From positions 27,501-91,500 of the forward strand of contig CAUYUJ010014757.1 in NCBI GenBank assembly GCA_963575745.1: 64,000 nucleotides of DNA. Direction: 5' to 3'. The notes below the pieces were generated by a model. The model was not told where the DNA came from, did not search any database, and was given only the letters and a program-made list of their open reading frames with translations. Positions 31,553 through 40,919 of the stretch are shown piece by piece (positions within the stretch are counted from its first letter, which is position 1; every line of letters begins with the position of its first letter). The position numbers and the translations under genes were made by a program. The stretch is from Prorocentrum cordatum. Taxonomy: Eukaryota > Sar > Dinophyceae > Prorocentrales > Prorocentraceae.

Positions 31553-32420
31553 CAGCGACACCACCCCACCGACGGCGCCAGGGGGCTCGGCGTACACCAG
31601 AAAATCTGGCGTGGGTGTTTGTGTGGTGTACGCCACGGCGCCCGATGTGGGCCGTAGCGCAGCATGGAGGGCCGCAGGTGGGGCGGTGTCGTTTGTGCTT
31701 GTGTCGAGTACTCGTTATCGATCACGGTCCCTCGTCGCCAGCCTTATGGGCGGTCTCTCACCATGGTCAAGGGGCAACTACTGGGTGGTCTTTGTCGGAA
31801 CGCTTAGGGAGATCTAAACCCCATTCGGGGGCTGCTACGCCGGACTAGACCGCGGATTGAGCGGGATCGAACAGGGTTGAGCGGGACTCCACCGGAATTA
31901 GCGGGATGGAGCAAGGCGAAGCCGGACTGCGGACCAGGGCAAAAGCAGAATTTGACAGCCCAGGAGTTTACATCCGAACCATGGTCTCTGGTTTTGGTCT
32001 GTGGCGAGCTGGGTCCGACAGGCGGTCGGGCGAACACGGCGGGACACATGCGTAATCAGCTGGTTATTAGGGGGCAAACAAACCTACCTCGCCTTTTGAC
32101 CACCCTCGCTTCCAAGAGATACCAAGCGATGCCAAACTACGGCCTGTACTGGTCAGGCCGCTTGACGAGGAGGCGCGTGGTATGACTTGGTGTTGCCTGG
32201 AAGCGAAAGCGGGGTAGGTAATGCACGCTCTGAGTTATAGCAGAAGCACAGGGGAGGCGAGACGGGTGGAGGGAAGCGGCCGCGGACCGGTCCGACGGCT
32301 CTCAGACCACGTAGACAGTCGAGCGGCGCCGGAGGTCAGGCGCATGAGATCTCGACGACGGCGCAGCAGAAAGGCGGAAGACATGCCGAGAGACCCACGG
32401 TCTCTCACAGGCAGCAGCGG
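31553..32420. other. No gene recognised
   Basis: Mixed sequence with a short imperfect GAGCGGGA repeat at 31856-31915. No exon is supported. Confidence 0.4.
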
Positions 32421-32784
32421 ATGGCCCGGGAGCGACCTCGGCCGCGCAGGTGGTGCAAATTACAAGCAGGCAGGGCGGCGGGTCGTGGCACGAGGCGGCG
32501 GACTCCAGCTGCGGCCTCTGCAGCAGGGGCGCGGCCGTCCACTCCCACAGCGCTCCCCCTGCCCCTTCTTCTTCCAAGAGGGAGCGCACCTCGGCCACTA
32601 CGGGAGAAGGCCTCCGAGAGGCAGACCTCTGAGTCGCAGGCTACGCCCAGTTCGGCCGCCAGGGAGGAGGACGCCATGAAGGTGGATGCACGAGCCACTG
32701 AGCTTCCGAGGGGTGCTGGCTGCAAAGACGAGGATGCGGCGCTCGAGGAAGTACTGCTCAAGGCATGGCCCAACCACACGTCCT
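32421..32784 (+). CDS. Plus-strand exon candidate ending at a strong donor
   Basis: The frame ends AREEDAMKVDARATELPRGA, then GCKDEDAALEEVLLKAWPNH TS, at T|GTGAGT. The Glu/Ala/Lys composition and good donor argue for a real exon. The 5' limit is unknown, and the N-terminal part up to about 32590 is Arg/Pro-rich and may not be coding. Overlapping minus-strand frames look less natural. One of only two plus-strand gene candidates in the window. Confidence 0.3.
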
Positions 32785-32931
32785 GTGAGTTTGGGTAGCA
32801 GCAGCGCCGTCACTTTGAGCGCTTCAGTGGCGCGCGCAAGAAGAGGTCGCTTGAGGCTCAGCCACTCGTGTGGAGGGGTCATGGTAGCAGCCAACCAGAA
32901 GAAGCAGCTGGAAGCCAAGAAGGGGAATCAG

Positions 32932-33091
32932 GGCCTCTTCCTCCTCCTCCTCATCCTCTTCCTCCTCGGCGGAGCTTGGGGCCCAGGCGAAAAGCAAGTT
33001 GGACTCTGCGGCGGGGGCGGTGTCCGATGCGAAAATTCAGCTGCAGGACAGGCTCGAGCAGATCGTGCCGACAGAGGCCGAGTTGACGTAG
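32932..33091 (+). CDS. Plus-strand terminal exon candidate
   Basis: After a poly-Ser tract the frame reads AELGAQAKSKLDSAAGAVSD, then AKIQLQDRLEQIVPTEAELT and a TAG at 33089. It looks like the end of a helical protein. I tested the AG sites between 32797 and 32931 for joining to the donor at 32784; none gave the right phase without a stop, so the two exons are not linked here. Confidence 0.3.
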
Positions 33092-33189
33092 CCGAGACAT
33101 ATTGCACAGCTTGCTGTCTTCCGCGATCGAATCCTCCTCTTCCGCGAATTCCTCTTCCCTCTTATCCTCCCTGATCCCTAATCAATCCT

Positions 33190-33236
33190 CCTCCTCCTCC
33201 TCCTCCTCCTCCTCCTCCTCCTCCTTCCCATCACCC
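33190..33236 (+). repeat. (TCC)n microsatellite
   Basis: Short TCC run at the left edge of the P1 copy. Confidence 0.85.
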
Positions 33237-33250
33237 TCCATCCTCCTCTA

Positions 33251-33436
33251 GAACAAAAACGCCATAAACAAAAGCTTTTGGAGATCCGCGCGGATTTCTT
33301 GGATCTGCGCTGGACCCCCCTCCCTGGCGCACGGAGCGCGACAGGGGCGGCGCCGGAGGCGCCGCCAGGGGGGGCCCAGCGCGGATCCAAGAGATCCGCG
33401 CGGAGCGGCAATGTTTATGTTGATGGCGCTTTTCTT
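33251..33436. mobile_element. Palindromic element family P1, complete copy
   Basis: The left end AAAAACGCCATAAACAAAAG matches the reverse complement of the right end (ATGTTTATGTTGATGGCGCT) with few changes, and the inner arms GATCCGCGCGGATTTCTTGG and CCAAGAGATCCGCGCGGAGC pair too. The whole ~185 bp can fold into one hairpin around a GC-rich centre. Other copies are at 31384, 36075 and 62151. No open frame: a MITE-like element. Confidence 0.8.
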
Positions 33437-33580
33437 CTTCGATCCTCATCCCCCTCCCCAACCCACTCCCCCCCTCCCTTCCCCTCCCTCCCTCCCTCCC
33501 TCCCTCCCTCCCTCCCTCCCTCTCCTCCTCCTCCTCCTCCTCCTCCTCCTCCTCCTCCGACGACGACGACGACGACGACG
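33437..33580 (+). repeat. CCCT, TCCC and TCC runs ending in (GAC)n
   Basis: A (CTCC)n run of about 50 bp, then TCC, then about eight GAC units. Confidence 0.85.
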
Positions 33581-33649
33581 ACGGCAGCTTTTCGTCCCAG
33601 AGACCCAAACCACATCAGCAGAACACTTCGAAGGTCCGCTCGATTCCCC

Positions 33650-33813
33650 TGCTTAGGTCGGGCGTGTCCCCCTACAGGCGGCCTTTTTGCATGGAAAATG
33701 AAAAATAAGAGATACTCAAAAATAATTCACAGAGGTTGAAAAATCGTCCCCCGACTATGTTTCAACAATTGTTGAACTTTCCTCCTGTAGAGGGACATGC
33801 CAGACTCAATGTC
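33650..33813. mobile_element. TIR element family P3, short copy
   Basis: The left end TTAGGTCGGGCGTGTCCCCC pairs with the right end TAGAGGGACATGCCAGACTC. 164 bp, no coding. The family right end reads CTCCTGTAGAGGGACAGGCC at better-preserved sites. Confidence 0.7.
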
Positions 33814-34007
33814 AAGTAAACGCTGGACCCCAAGAACAGGCCAAGAAAGGCTACAGCCTCGAACCCTGACCTCGACCCTCGATCTGGCACGCGGGAAACA
33901 GCGCGCGGTGGACACGGGTCTTGCTATGCGGGGCCGTCCCCCGAGACCCGCTCGTCGTCCCGAACCGTCTCTGACGGCCCCGCGACCCTGCTCCTCCTCG
34001 TCCTCCT

Positions 34008-34150
34008 CTACCATCCTCCTCCCTCCTCCTCCTCCTCCTCCTCCTCCTCCTCCTCCTCCTCCTCCTCCTCCTCCTCCTCCTCCACCTCCACCTCCACCTA
34101 TTTCCCCTCCTCCTCCTCCTCCTCTTCCTCCTCCTGCTCCTGCTCCTGCT
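34008..34150 (+). repeat. (TCC)n microsatellite
   Basis: TCC with a CCACCT block near 34080-34100 and CTGCTC near 34135-34150. Confidence 0.9.
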
Positions 34151-34169
34151 CCTCCACCTCCACCTCGGT

Positions 34170-34977
34170 CCCGGGAGGCCGAAAACCAACCAGAGGGCTC
34201 CAAAGAGGGCTTTTGGGGAGGGGGTTCTCCCAAGCTAGGTGCGCTCGCGTCATATCTGACGTCCTACCCCTCCCTCCCATCCCTTACCATGGCGCTGATT
34301 TTCTCTATCCGCGGACGCGTGTCGTAGCGGACCTGTGGCTCCGCGCGCGCGTGCGTAGTGGGTGGTGGTGCACGTGCGTGCGTGCGTGCGTGTGTGCGTG
34401 GTTGTCGTGGTGGTGGTGGTGGTGGTGGTGGTGGTGGTGGTGGTGGTGGTGGTGGTGGTGGTGGTGGTGGTGGTGGTGGTGGTGGTGGTGGTGGTGGTAG
34501 TGGTGGTGTGGTGGTGGTGGTGGTGGTGGTGGTGGTGGTGGTGGTGGTGTGGTGGTGCTGGTGCTGGTGGTGGTGGTGGTGGGTGGGTGCTGGTGGTGGT
34601 GTGGTGGTGGTGGTGGTGGTGGTGGTGGTGGTGGTGGTGGTGGTGGTGGTGGTGGTGGTGGCGGTGCGGCGCGGTGGTGGCGGGCGGATGGGCGCGCGAG
34701 AAAAAGGCCCGCGCTGGGGCGAGAACGCCATCCTGAACGACGGAGGCCAAACACCGATCCGAAAATGAGGCCCACGCTGCAGCGGGAGCACGATTCGGAA
34801 CGATTCGGGAGCAGAAATGAGGCCGGCGCCTCAACGAGAGCAGCATTTTGGGAAAAAATGACGCCGGCGCCTCAGCGAGAGTCGTTTCCCGGGATTTCCC
34901 GGGAATCCTGTGTAAAAAAACAATACGCGGAGGGTGCGCGGCCATCACCCGGACGCCATCAGGGGAAGAGGGAGAGT
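34170..34977 (+). repeat. Dispersed element A, copy 2, with a (GGT)n insert
   Basis: Landmarks matching 30225-30860 are GTCATATCTGACGTCCTACC, then GAAAATGAGGCCCACGCTGC, and GGGTGCGCGGCCATCACCCG near the right end. A (GGT)n tract fills 34404-34665. The poly-Trp, poly-Val and poly-His frames over it are artefacts. Confidence 0.65.
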
Positions 34978-35139
34978 ATTTTCATATTGAGTAATTGTAC
35001 AGAGCCCCCCAGGTGGCCCCCAGAGCCTCGTCCAAACGGTGGGTGCGAAGCCCCCTGGGGGGCCCCTCCTGGAAAACACCCTCCCCAAAAATCCCCTTTG
35101 GAACCGGAGGCCTCCTTGGTGGGGCCGCGCCGCATCGCC

Positions 35140-35280
35140 GAGACGTCGTCGATGTATCGGCGATGTATCGGCGATGCACCGGCGATGCATCGTCAACGTG
35201 GGCGATGCATCGGCAACGTCGACGTGACGCAAAACGGGCTCCACATCGAGCCGCATCGGCGATGCATCGGCGATGCGGCG
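35140..35280 (+). repeat. GGCGATGCATC minisatellite
   Basis: About ten imperfect 11-12-bp units such as CGGCGATGTATCGGCGATGC. Confidence 0.8.
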
Positions 35281-35284
35281 CGAT

Positions 35285-35430
35285 CCTCCGACCCGCGTCG
35301 TGGCGGGCGCTTTCTAGCCACACCGCTCGGGAAACGATATACCACAAGATGGGTATACTATATGTTCGGGTCGGACGCGCGCTTCCAAGGAGAACACGTA
35401 GTACTAGTATGTCTCTGTGCGTCCCATAGA
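35285..35430 (+). mobile_element. Second copy of the intron at 62890-63075 (introner-like)
   Basis: It shares CGTCGTGGCGGGCGCTTTCT, then ATGTTCGGGTCGG and GTCTCTGTGCGTCCCA with the minus strand of 62890-63075. It ends CCCATAG where the intron has CCCACAG. Its right end ACACGTAGTACTAGTATG is the reverse complement of the left end of the 63-kb intron (CATACTAATACTACGTGT), which shows that the family has terminal inverted repeats. No flanking exon is apparent here. Confidence 0.65.
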
Positions 35431-35526
35431 GGAACCCTCCGGACCCAGACTATTTTTTGACTATGTTTGAATATTCCTCCTGTAGAGGGACAGGCCCGAC
35501 TTAAGCCTAGAGGAACCCTCCGGACC
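35427..35526. repeat. 19-bp direct repeats around a solo P3 end
   Basis: TAGAGGAACCCTCCGGACC at 35427-35445 and 35508-35526 encloses a P3-family right end with CTCCTGTAGAGGGACAGGCC (35478-35497). It could be a target duplication of a small or partly deleted element. Confidence 0.55.
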
Positions 35527-35530
35527 AAGA

Positions 35531-35683
35531 TGGGGGGCCACATGCGAACCCTACCCCCACCCCCCACGGTTTCAGAGGGGGAGGGCGGGGCTCCCTTCGT
35601 CCAGGAGCTCCCGAATGAAATGAACCCCACCCTCCCCCTAAGAAATCGTAGGGGGTAGGGGTAGGGTCCGCATGTGGCCCCCT
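35531..35683. mobile_element. Hairpin element family P2, copy 1
   Basis: GGGGGCCACATGCGAACCCT at the left and its reverse complement, with one change, at the right. The arms continue through CCCACGGTTTCAGAGGGGGA and back, leaving a loop of about 40 bp. The second copy is at 50430-50578. Confidence 0.85.
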
Positions 35684-36074
35684 ACGAGAGCAGCTCCAGG
35701 ACCCACTTCCTCGAGGATCCCGCTCTCCTCGTGCTGCGGGGGCACGACGGCCTCCCACGGACCGGCTCCGGCGGACCCGGCCCCACCGGCGAGGAGCATC
35801 CTGGAGGCCCCAGGGCATAATTAGATAAATACACACAGATAACTAGATTCCCCATACGTTTCCCATATTTCCTAAAGTTTTTCCCCCGCCCCCCCACTTC
35901 CCATGTTTTCCCATACTTTCTGGGGATCGACGATGAGTTGTGTCTGTGGGTGTTTTCCCCTCCTGAAATCCTGGAGGCCCCATCCACCGATCCTCGATCC
36001 TCAGCTCTCGATTCGAGCACGCCTCGATCGTCGCGCCTCGACCCTCCACTCCAGAAGAAGAAGAAGAAGAAGAG

Positions 36075-36248
36075 GGAGCGCCGCCCACACAGAAGCTGTT
36101 GGTGCCCCGCGCGGAGGTCGTGGCTCTGCGCCGGACCCCCCTCCCAGGCGCGCGGGGCGCGGCGGAGGCGGCGCTGGCGGCGCCGCCGGGGGGGGACCGG
36201 CGCCCGCGCGGAGCGCCAAAAGTGGATGTCTGCGTGGCTTTCGTCCCT
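36075..36248. mobile_element. Palindromic element family P1, diverged copy
   Basis: CCCCGCGCGGAGGTCGTGGC at the left and CGCGCGGAGCGCCAAAAGTG at the right around a GGCGGCGCTGGCGGCGCC centre. Confidence 0.65.
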
Positions 36249-36277
36249 TTTTCGAGTCCCCAAATTTGGAGGCCTGG

Positions 36278-36453
36278 AAACTGGCACCAACACCAGCACA
36301 GGGGGTTGCCTCCACATGGGGAATATGATCCTGGATTTCGGTGTTAGTGGTAATATTTCGGTCACCTGGGAAGCCAGAATATTGCCACCAGCACCGAGAT
36401 CGGGATCGTCTTCCCTCGGTGGAGGCACACCGCCGATCCTGGTGTTGGTGTCA
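36278..36453. mobile_element. Palindromic element P5 abutting the enolase exon
   Basis: GGCACCAACACCAGCACAGG at the left pairs with GATCCTGGTGTTGGTGTCAA at the right; inner arms GATTTCGGTGTTAGTGGTAA and TTGCCACCAGCACCGAGATC pair too. About 175 bp. Its right edge overlaps the stop codon of the enolase-like exon. Confidence 0.75.
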
Positions 36454-36583
36454 ACCTCTAGGCCTGCGACAAATTGCTCGCTCGTCGAACCTCGACGGCG
36501 GGCGCCCGTCCTCCTCGATTCGCAGCAGCTGGTTGTACTTGGCGTTCCGCTCCGACCGGCACGGCGCGCCGGTCTTGATCTGC
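36451..36583 (-). CDS. Orphan terminal exon of enolase
   Basis: The acceptor is CCGCGCAG|GCAGATC. The frame reads [26 protein letters not shown]. This is the conserved C-terminal segment of enolase (phosphopyruvate hydratase, EC 4.2.1.11, glycolysis), whose usual form is [25 protein letters not shown]. After LRIEED the sequence leaves the family pattern ([18 protein letters not shown]) and stops at 36451-36453, at the edge of palindromic element P5. No other enolase exon (SGETED, catalytic Lys or metal-binding Asp regions) is seen in the window. It could be the last exon of a gene with very long introns reaching beyond 64000, or a stranded fragment. The identity of the segment is firm; function is doubtful. 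Confidence 0.75.
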
Positions 36584-36671
36584 CTGCGCGGCCGCCGCCG
36601 CCGTGGGCGCCGTCGTCACCGCCGTCGCCACCGCCGGGGTCCTGGTCGGGGTCCCCGTCGGGGTCGCCTCT

Positions 36672-36804
36672 GAGGCCGGGCATGTCCTCCCACAGGCGGA
36701 TTGGTCAAACACTCAGAGAGAGTTAAAACAAATCGTCCCCACATTATTGTTTGACTGTTCGTGAGCAGTCCTCACTGCTGTTGAGGGACATGCCCGACAG
36801 AAGG
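36672..36804. mobile_element. TIR element family P3, short copy 2
   Basis: GAGGCCGGGCATGTCCTCCC at the left pairs with GTTGAGGGACATGCCCGACA at the right; 133 bp, just upstream (minus strand) of the enolase exon. Confidence 0.65.
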
Positions 36805-37420
36805 GTCGCCGCTGAAGTCGCCGTCAAGGACGAGGCCTGGGTCGGCGTTCGTCGCATCGTCGTCGGGTCGTCTTCGTCGCCGCCGTCACCGCCGTCGTCG
36901 TCGTCGTGATCGTTATCGTTACCGGCAGGGTCCATTGGAGGTTCTCAGGGGGGCTTCGGGGTGGTGGTCGCTGCGGAGGTTGCCAAAAGATCTCGGAGGT
37001 TCTCTTGAGGCGCTCCGGAAGTTTCTCAGAAAGTTGTCGGAAGTGCTCGGAGGTGGGCGAGGGTGCTCCGAGGTGCTCGTGGCTTCTCGGAGAACCTCGG
37101 AGCGGATAGGAGTTTCCAGGAAGATGCTCGGACTGCGCGCCGCAGAGGGAGGCAAAACGGGGGGGCGCGGAAGCCCACGCGGACGCGCCCACCGGGACCT
37201 CAGCTGGGGACCCCCATAGGGGCACGAAGCGGGCGAGAGATGCGCCAAATTGGGCTGAGTGAGCGCATGCGGACTCGCGCCCACTGGAAACCGAAGGTCG
37301 TGCTCCCTCCTGAGGCGAAACTCGCACGGGTCGTGCCGAGCGGGGCAAGGCGAGCGCATGCGGGCGCGCCCACCGAGGCCCTGGCTGTGACCCCACCAGG
37401 GGGCACAAAGCGTGCGCTCG
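36805..37420. other. No gene recognised
   Basis: GC-rich, with CGTCGTCGC runs at 36860-36910 and GGAGGTTCTC-type repeats at 36930-37110. All frames are open for long distances because of GC content. Confidence 0.4.
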
Positions 37421-37544
37421 CCATCGCTCGGACGTCCATTCCCTGTGTTTTTTTCGGTTTCGTGCGTGGTTTTTTCGCCAAATGATGGAGGATGCTCCTC
37501 GATGGTCCTCGCCGGAGAGAAAAAGCACACGCCCGAGCGATGCC
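37421..37544. mobile_element. TIR element family P4, copy 1
   Basis: CCATCGCTCGGACGTCCATT at the left and CACGCCCGAGCGATGCC at the right; inner CCCTGTGTTTTTTTCGG is shared by all copies. 124 bp. Confidence 0.8.
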
Positions 37545-37954
37545 GAGTGCGAGGCGTGTGCCGAAGCAGGCGCGGCCAGCGGGCCGAAGCTCCACACGAC
37601 GGGCCACGCAGCACGCGAGGGGCCTGCCGAACTGGCTGCGCCAGGCGCCGGACGGGCGCGACCGCTGGAGCGCCAGCGTGCGCCCCGCGCGGGCGCGCGG
37701 ACTGCTCGCGGGCGGGCCCGCCGGGGCTGCGGCCGCGTGCCGCCCCCGTGGCGCGGCACGGAGCGCGGGGGGGGCGGTGCCGACGGAGCGCGGGGGGGGC
37801 GGTGCCGACCGCGGCGCGGAGTGCAGAAAGGGACCACCGCACCCGGAGAGCAAGGGACGGACGCCGCGGCAGCCCGCGCACGAGCCGCTCGGGCGTGGCT
37901 CAGCGGGGGGGGGTGCTCAAGGCGCGCTGGTCGTGCCCCCTCGGGGGCCCCCTC
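37545..37954. other. No gene recognised, very GC-rich
   Basis: Contains words shared with 39930-40140 (CACGCAGCACGCGAGG), so it is probably another dispersed repeat. Confidence 0.4.
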
Positions 37955-38079
37955 GCCATCGCTCGGACGTCCATTCCCTGTGTTTTTTTCGGTTTCGTGC
38001 GTGGCTTCTTCGCCAAATGATCAAGGATGCTCCTCGATGGTCTTCGCCGAGGAAAAAACGCACACGTCCGAGCGATGCC
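37955..38079. mobile_element. TIR element family P4, copy 2
   Basis: GCCATCGCTCGGACGT at the left and its near-exact reverse complement ACGTCCGAGCGATGCC at the right. 125 bp, about 85% like copy 1. Confidence 0.85.
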
Positions 38080-38474
38080 AGGCCCGGAAAGGGGGGAGGG
38101 GGGGCTCGTCGACGGCCCCGATGGAGGGCCCTGCTCCTGCAGGCCCTCGGTGCCCCGCCCCGTGCCAAGAGGAGGCGGAGGCCAGGCGGGGTGGGCCCAG
38201 ACGCTGGCCGGGCACTCCGCACGGACGCTGAACCATGGCTTAAGTCGGGCCTGTCCTCCTACATGGGGATTTTGGACGAACAGTAAACAATGATCAAAAA
38301 AACACTCCAAAATTCACAAACAACAAAATTATCCCGGCAAAGCAATCTAACAGCGATGTGTAGAAGCATATCTGAAAGCATTCCCCTTAAGATTCAGATG
38401 AAAATCCAGTTGTAGAATTCTGCTGTTCTCGCAGTCGTAGTCGCATTCGCGATGACAGTCGCAGCGGCAACGGC

Positions 38475-38812
38475 AGTCGCAGTCACAGCCTCAGCCTCAG
38501 CCTGCCTCAGCCTCAGCCTCAGCCTGCCTCAGCCTCAGCCTGCCTCAGCCTCAGCCTCAGCCTGCTTCAGCCTCAGCCTCAGTCTGCCTTCAGCCTCGGC
38601 CTCAGCCTCAGCCTGCCTCAGCCTCAGCCTGCATCAGCCTCAGCCTCAGCCTCAGCCTGCCTCAGCATCAGCCTGCTTCAGCCTCAGCCTCAGCCTGCCT
38701 CAGCCTCAGCCTCAGTCTGCTTCAGCCTCAGCCTCAGTCTGCCTTCAGCCTCGGCCTCAGCCTCAGCCTGCCTCAGCCTCAGCCTGCCTCGGCCGCAGCA
38801 TCAGCCTGCCTC
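38475..38812 (+). repeat. CAGCCT hexamer array
   Basis: CAGCCTCAGCCTGCCTCAGC units over about 340 bp with local higher-order repetition. Confidence 0.9.
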
Positions 38813-38817
38813 AGCAT

Positions 38818-39141
38818 TCAAAATGTGGCCCAGGAATGGAGTTCTGGGAACTAGAAGAACACGAAGTGGCCTACAGTTGGCTCCGGGCATTCAAAATCAT
38901 GCCCAGGAATGGAGTTCTGGGAACTTGAAGAGCACGAAGTGGCCTACAGTTGGCTCCGGGCATCCAAAATGTGGCCCGGGAATGGAGTTCTGGGAAATCG
39001 AAGAGCACGAAGTGGCCTACAGTTGGCTCCGGGCATCCAAAATGTGGCCCGGGAATGGAGTTCTGGGAAGTCGAAGAGCACGAAGTGGCCTACAGTTGGC
39101 TCCGGGCATCCAAAATGTGGCCCGGGAATGGAGTTCTGGGA
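38818..39141 (+). repeat. 79-bp tandem repeat, about four copies
   Basis: Units start near 38818, 38892, 38964, 39043 and 39107 (partial). Each contains AGCACGAAGTGGCCTACAGT and GGCTCCGGGCATCCAAAATG. Units differ by only a few bases, so the array is young. Confidence 0.9.
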
Positions 39142-39362
39142 GCACCAAGAGCGATTTTGCGAGGATGTCCCAAGCGATTTCGGCTTCGACGGCAGCCTGT
39201 CCGGGTCCCGCCCAGACCCCCCTGAGGAGTCATGATGCTCTCTTTTGAGACCACTAGAAACCTATCAGCAAGAGCTGTTAGGTAAAAAAACAAAAAAACG
39301 TCCTCTGACTATTTCTGACTGTTTTTGAGCACTCCTCCTGTAGAGGGACAGGCCCGACTTAC

Positions 39363-40919
39363 ACCTTGGCAGGACATATGCGGAGTCCAGACGGAGTGAG
39401 CCCAGACGCAGGCCGAGCACTCCGCGCGGACTCCGTCGGCCCGTAGCATGAGAGGATGCGCGATGAGGATGCAGGGGCCTTGGACGCCCATGTGGAAGCT
39501 TCTCAAGCGGGGGGCGGCCAACGAGAGTGGCCAAGGATGGGTCGAGGAGGCAAGGATGCAAGGGTAACTACCCTTGGGAAGGTCGCCCATCCCTACTGTG
39601 CGGGTTGACCGTGCTCCGCACGGACGCGGCATCCTCCAACTCTGACCGCCCCCCCATCACGAAACTTTGGAGCCCCCAAACCAGGTGGTGAGATATCAGG
39701 TGGTGACCTGGAATCCCCAAAAAGTCGCCCCCGGTTTTTGGGACACGGGCTCACCGCCAGGTCTTGTGACTCCTGGGCCCACCAGCGTTCGGGACATCCT
39801 CGAACAAGCGCATGAGTCCCCAAACCAGGTGGTGACACCAAATCGCCCGAGACTCACCGCCAGGTGTTGTCACCACCACGTTTGGGGATTACCAAGAAAC
39901 GCCCGAGTGACTTTCAGATCTCTGCGGGCTCGACGCCATGCGGGCCGCCGGGAGCTGCAGCACAGGGCTGCCGCACCACATCGGGCACGAGAGGCGCGAG
40001 AGCACGCGCCGAGCGGAGCGCGCCGCGCTCCCACGCCGCGCGCGGCCTTGCGCGGGCAGCTTACGCGCAAGTGTCGGCGCCGTCGACCCCGCTCTTCTGC
40101 GTCGCTCACGTGGGACACGCAGCACGCGAGGAGTGTGCCGAAAGGAACGCACTGGCGCCATGCGAAAATTCCACCAGCCCTCTGGACGTAGGTGGTTTCA
40201 CGAACCTGCGTCTTTCCTCTGCGAAAGTCCCTTCTTCCATGCTCGGGGGAGGGGTTTCTCACTGCTCCCTATGCATGAACACCCCCTTCTCCACCTGGCC
40301 GGCAGCCAACCCGGAACCATGCGGGCATCCCCCCCACCATCCCTGTCAAGAAAAAATGCAAAATATACATTGCGGGGCCCACCCTGCCAACACCCTCCAT
40401 AATCCCTGTCAAAAAAAAAATCCGAAGTGCACATTGCAGCAAAATCTGGACAGTGCGCTGGCGCCCTGTGAGCACGTTGTATTGTTTTTTGGCAGGGATG
40501 GCGGGGCACCCTTAGTGAAGCCGCCTTGTGCAGGACCACCATCCGTGTCAAAAACAATGCAAAGTGCACGTTGCGACGACGTCGTGGGTATTGTGCTGGC
40601 CACCCGCGATCACTTTCTTGCTTTGGCAGGGACGGCGGTGGTGCCCGCATGATGATGCTTGCTGTGCGCAGGCCCAGAACAATACTGACGCCCCCAACAT
40701 CAGCATTTGGACCATGCGGAAGGGGGGGACATTACGCTTTTACAAGGATGGCACGCCAACCGCACGTGGAGCCCGCGGCGAGCGTCGCGCACCTGGCGTC
40801 CGCTTTGGTTCCCAGTGGCTGTCCATTCAGTGGCGACCCCTGGCTATGCCGAGACTCGGATACCACTTATGTGGTGGGAGGGCGGGTGGGAATGAGCTAG
40901 ACGGCTTGCGCGCGGAGAG
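39363..40919. repeat. Gene-free, several weak dispersed repeats
   Basis: CCAAACCAGGTGGTGA recurs at 39673-39690 and 39818-39835. Three diverged units of about 90 bp at 40330-40580 are marked by CCCTGTCAAAAAAA and TGCACATTGC. 40170-40260 is a partial relative of the 4568-5165 repeat. No exon is supported. Confidence 0.5.

Larger units (their letters stand above)
38240..39362. mobile_element. Long member of TIR family P3 carrying tandem arrays
   Basis: TAAGTCGGGCCTGTCC at 38240 matches the reverse complement of GGACAGGCCCGACTTA ending near 39361. Inside are a (CAGCCT)n-type hexamer array (38475-38812) and about four units of a 79-bp repeat (38818-39141, marked CCCGGGAATGGAGTTCTGGG). Both flanks contain a related block (CAGACGCTGGCCGGGCACTC at 38208; CAGACGCAGGCCGAGCACTC at about 39402). 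No transposase is seen. Confidence 0.6.

Noticed and set aside
32784-32932. Joining the plus-strand exon candidates 32421-32784 and 32932-33091
   Set aside because: The AG acceptors tested in between give either the wrong phase or an immediate stop.
34362-34948. Poly-Val, poly-Trp, poly-Gly and poly-His frames
   Set aside because: Translation of a (GGT)n microsatellite.
36824-37881. Long Arg/Ala/Pro-rich minus frames
   Set aside because: They cross a P4 element and GC-rich dispersed repeats; composition is that of the DNA, not of a protein.
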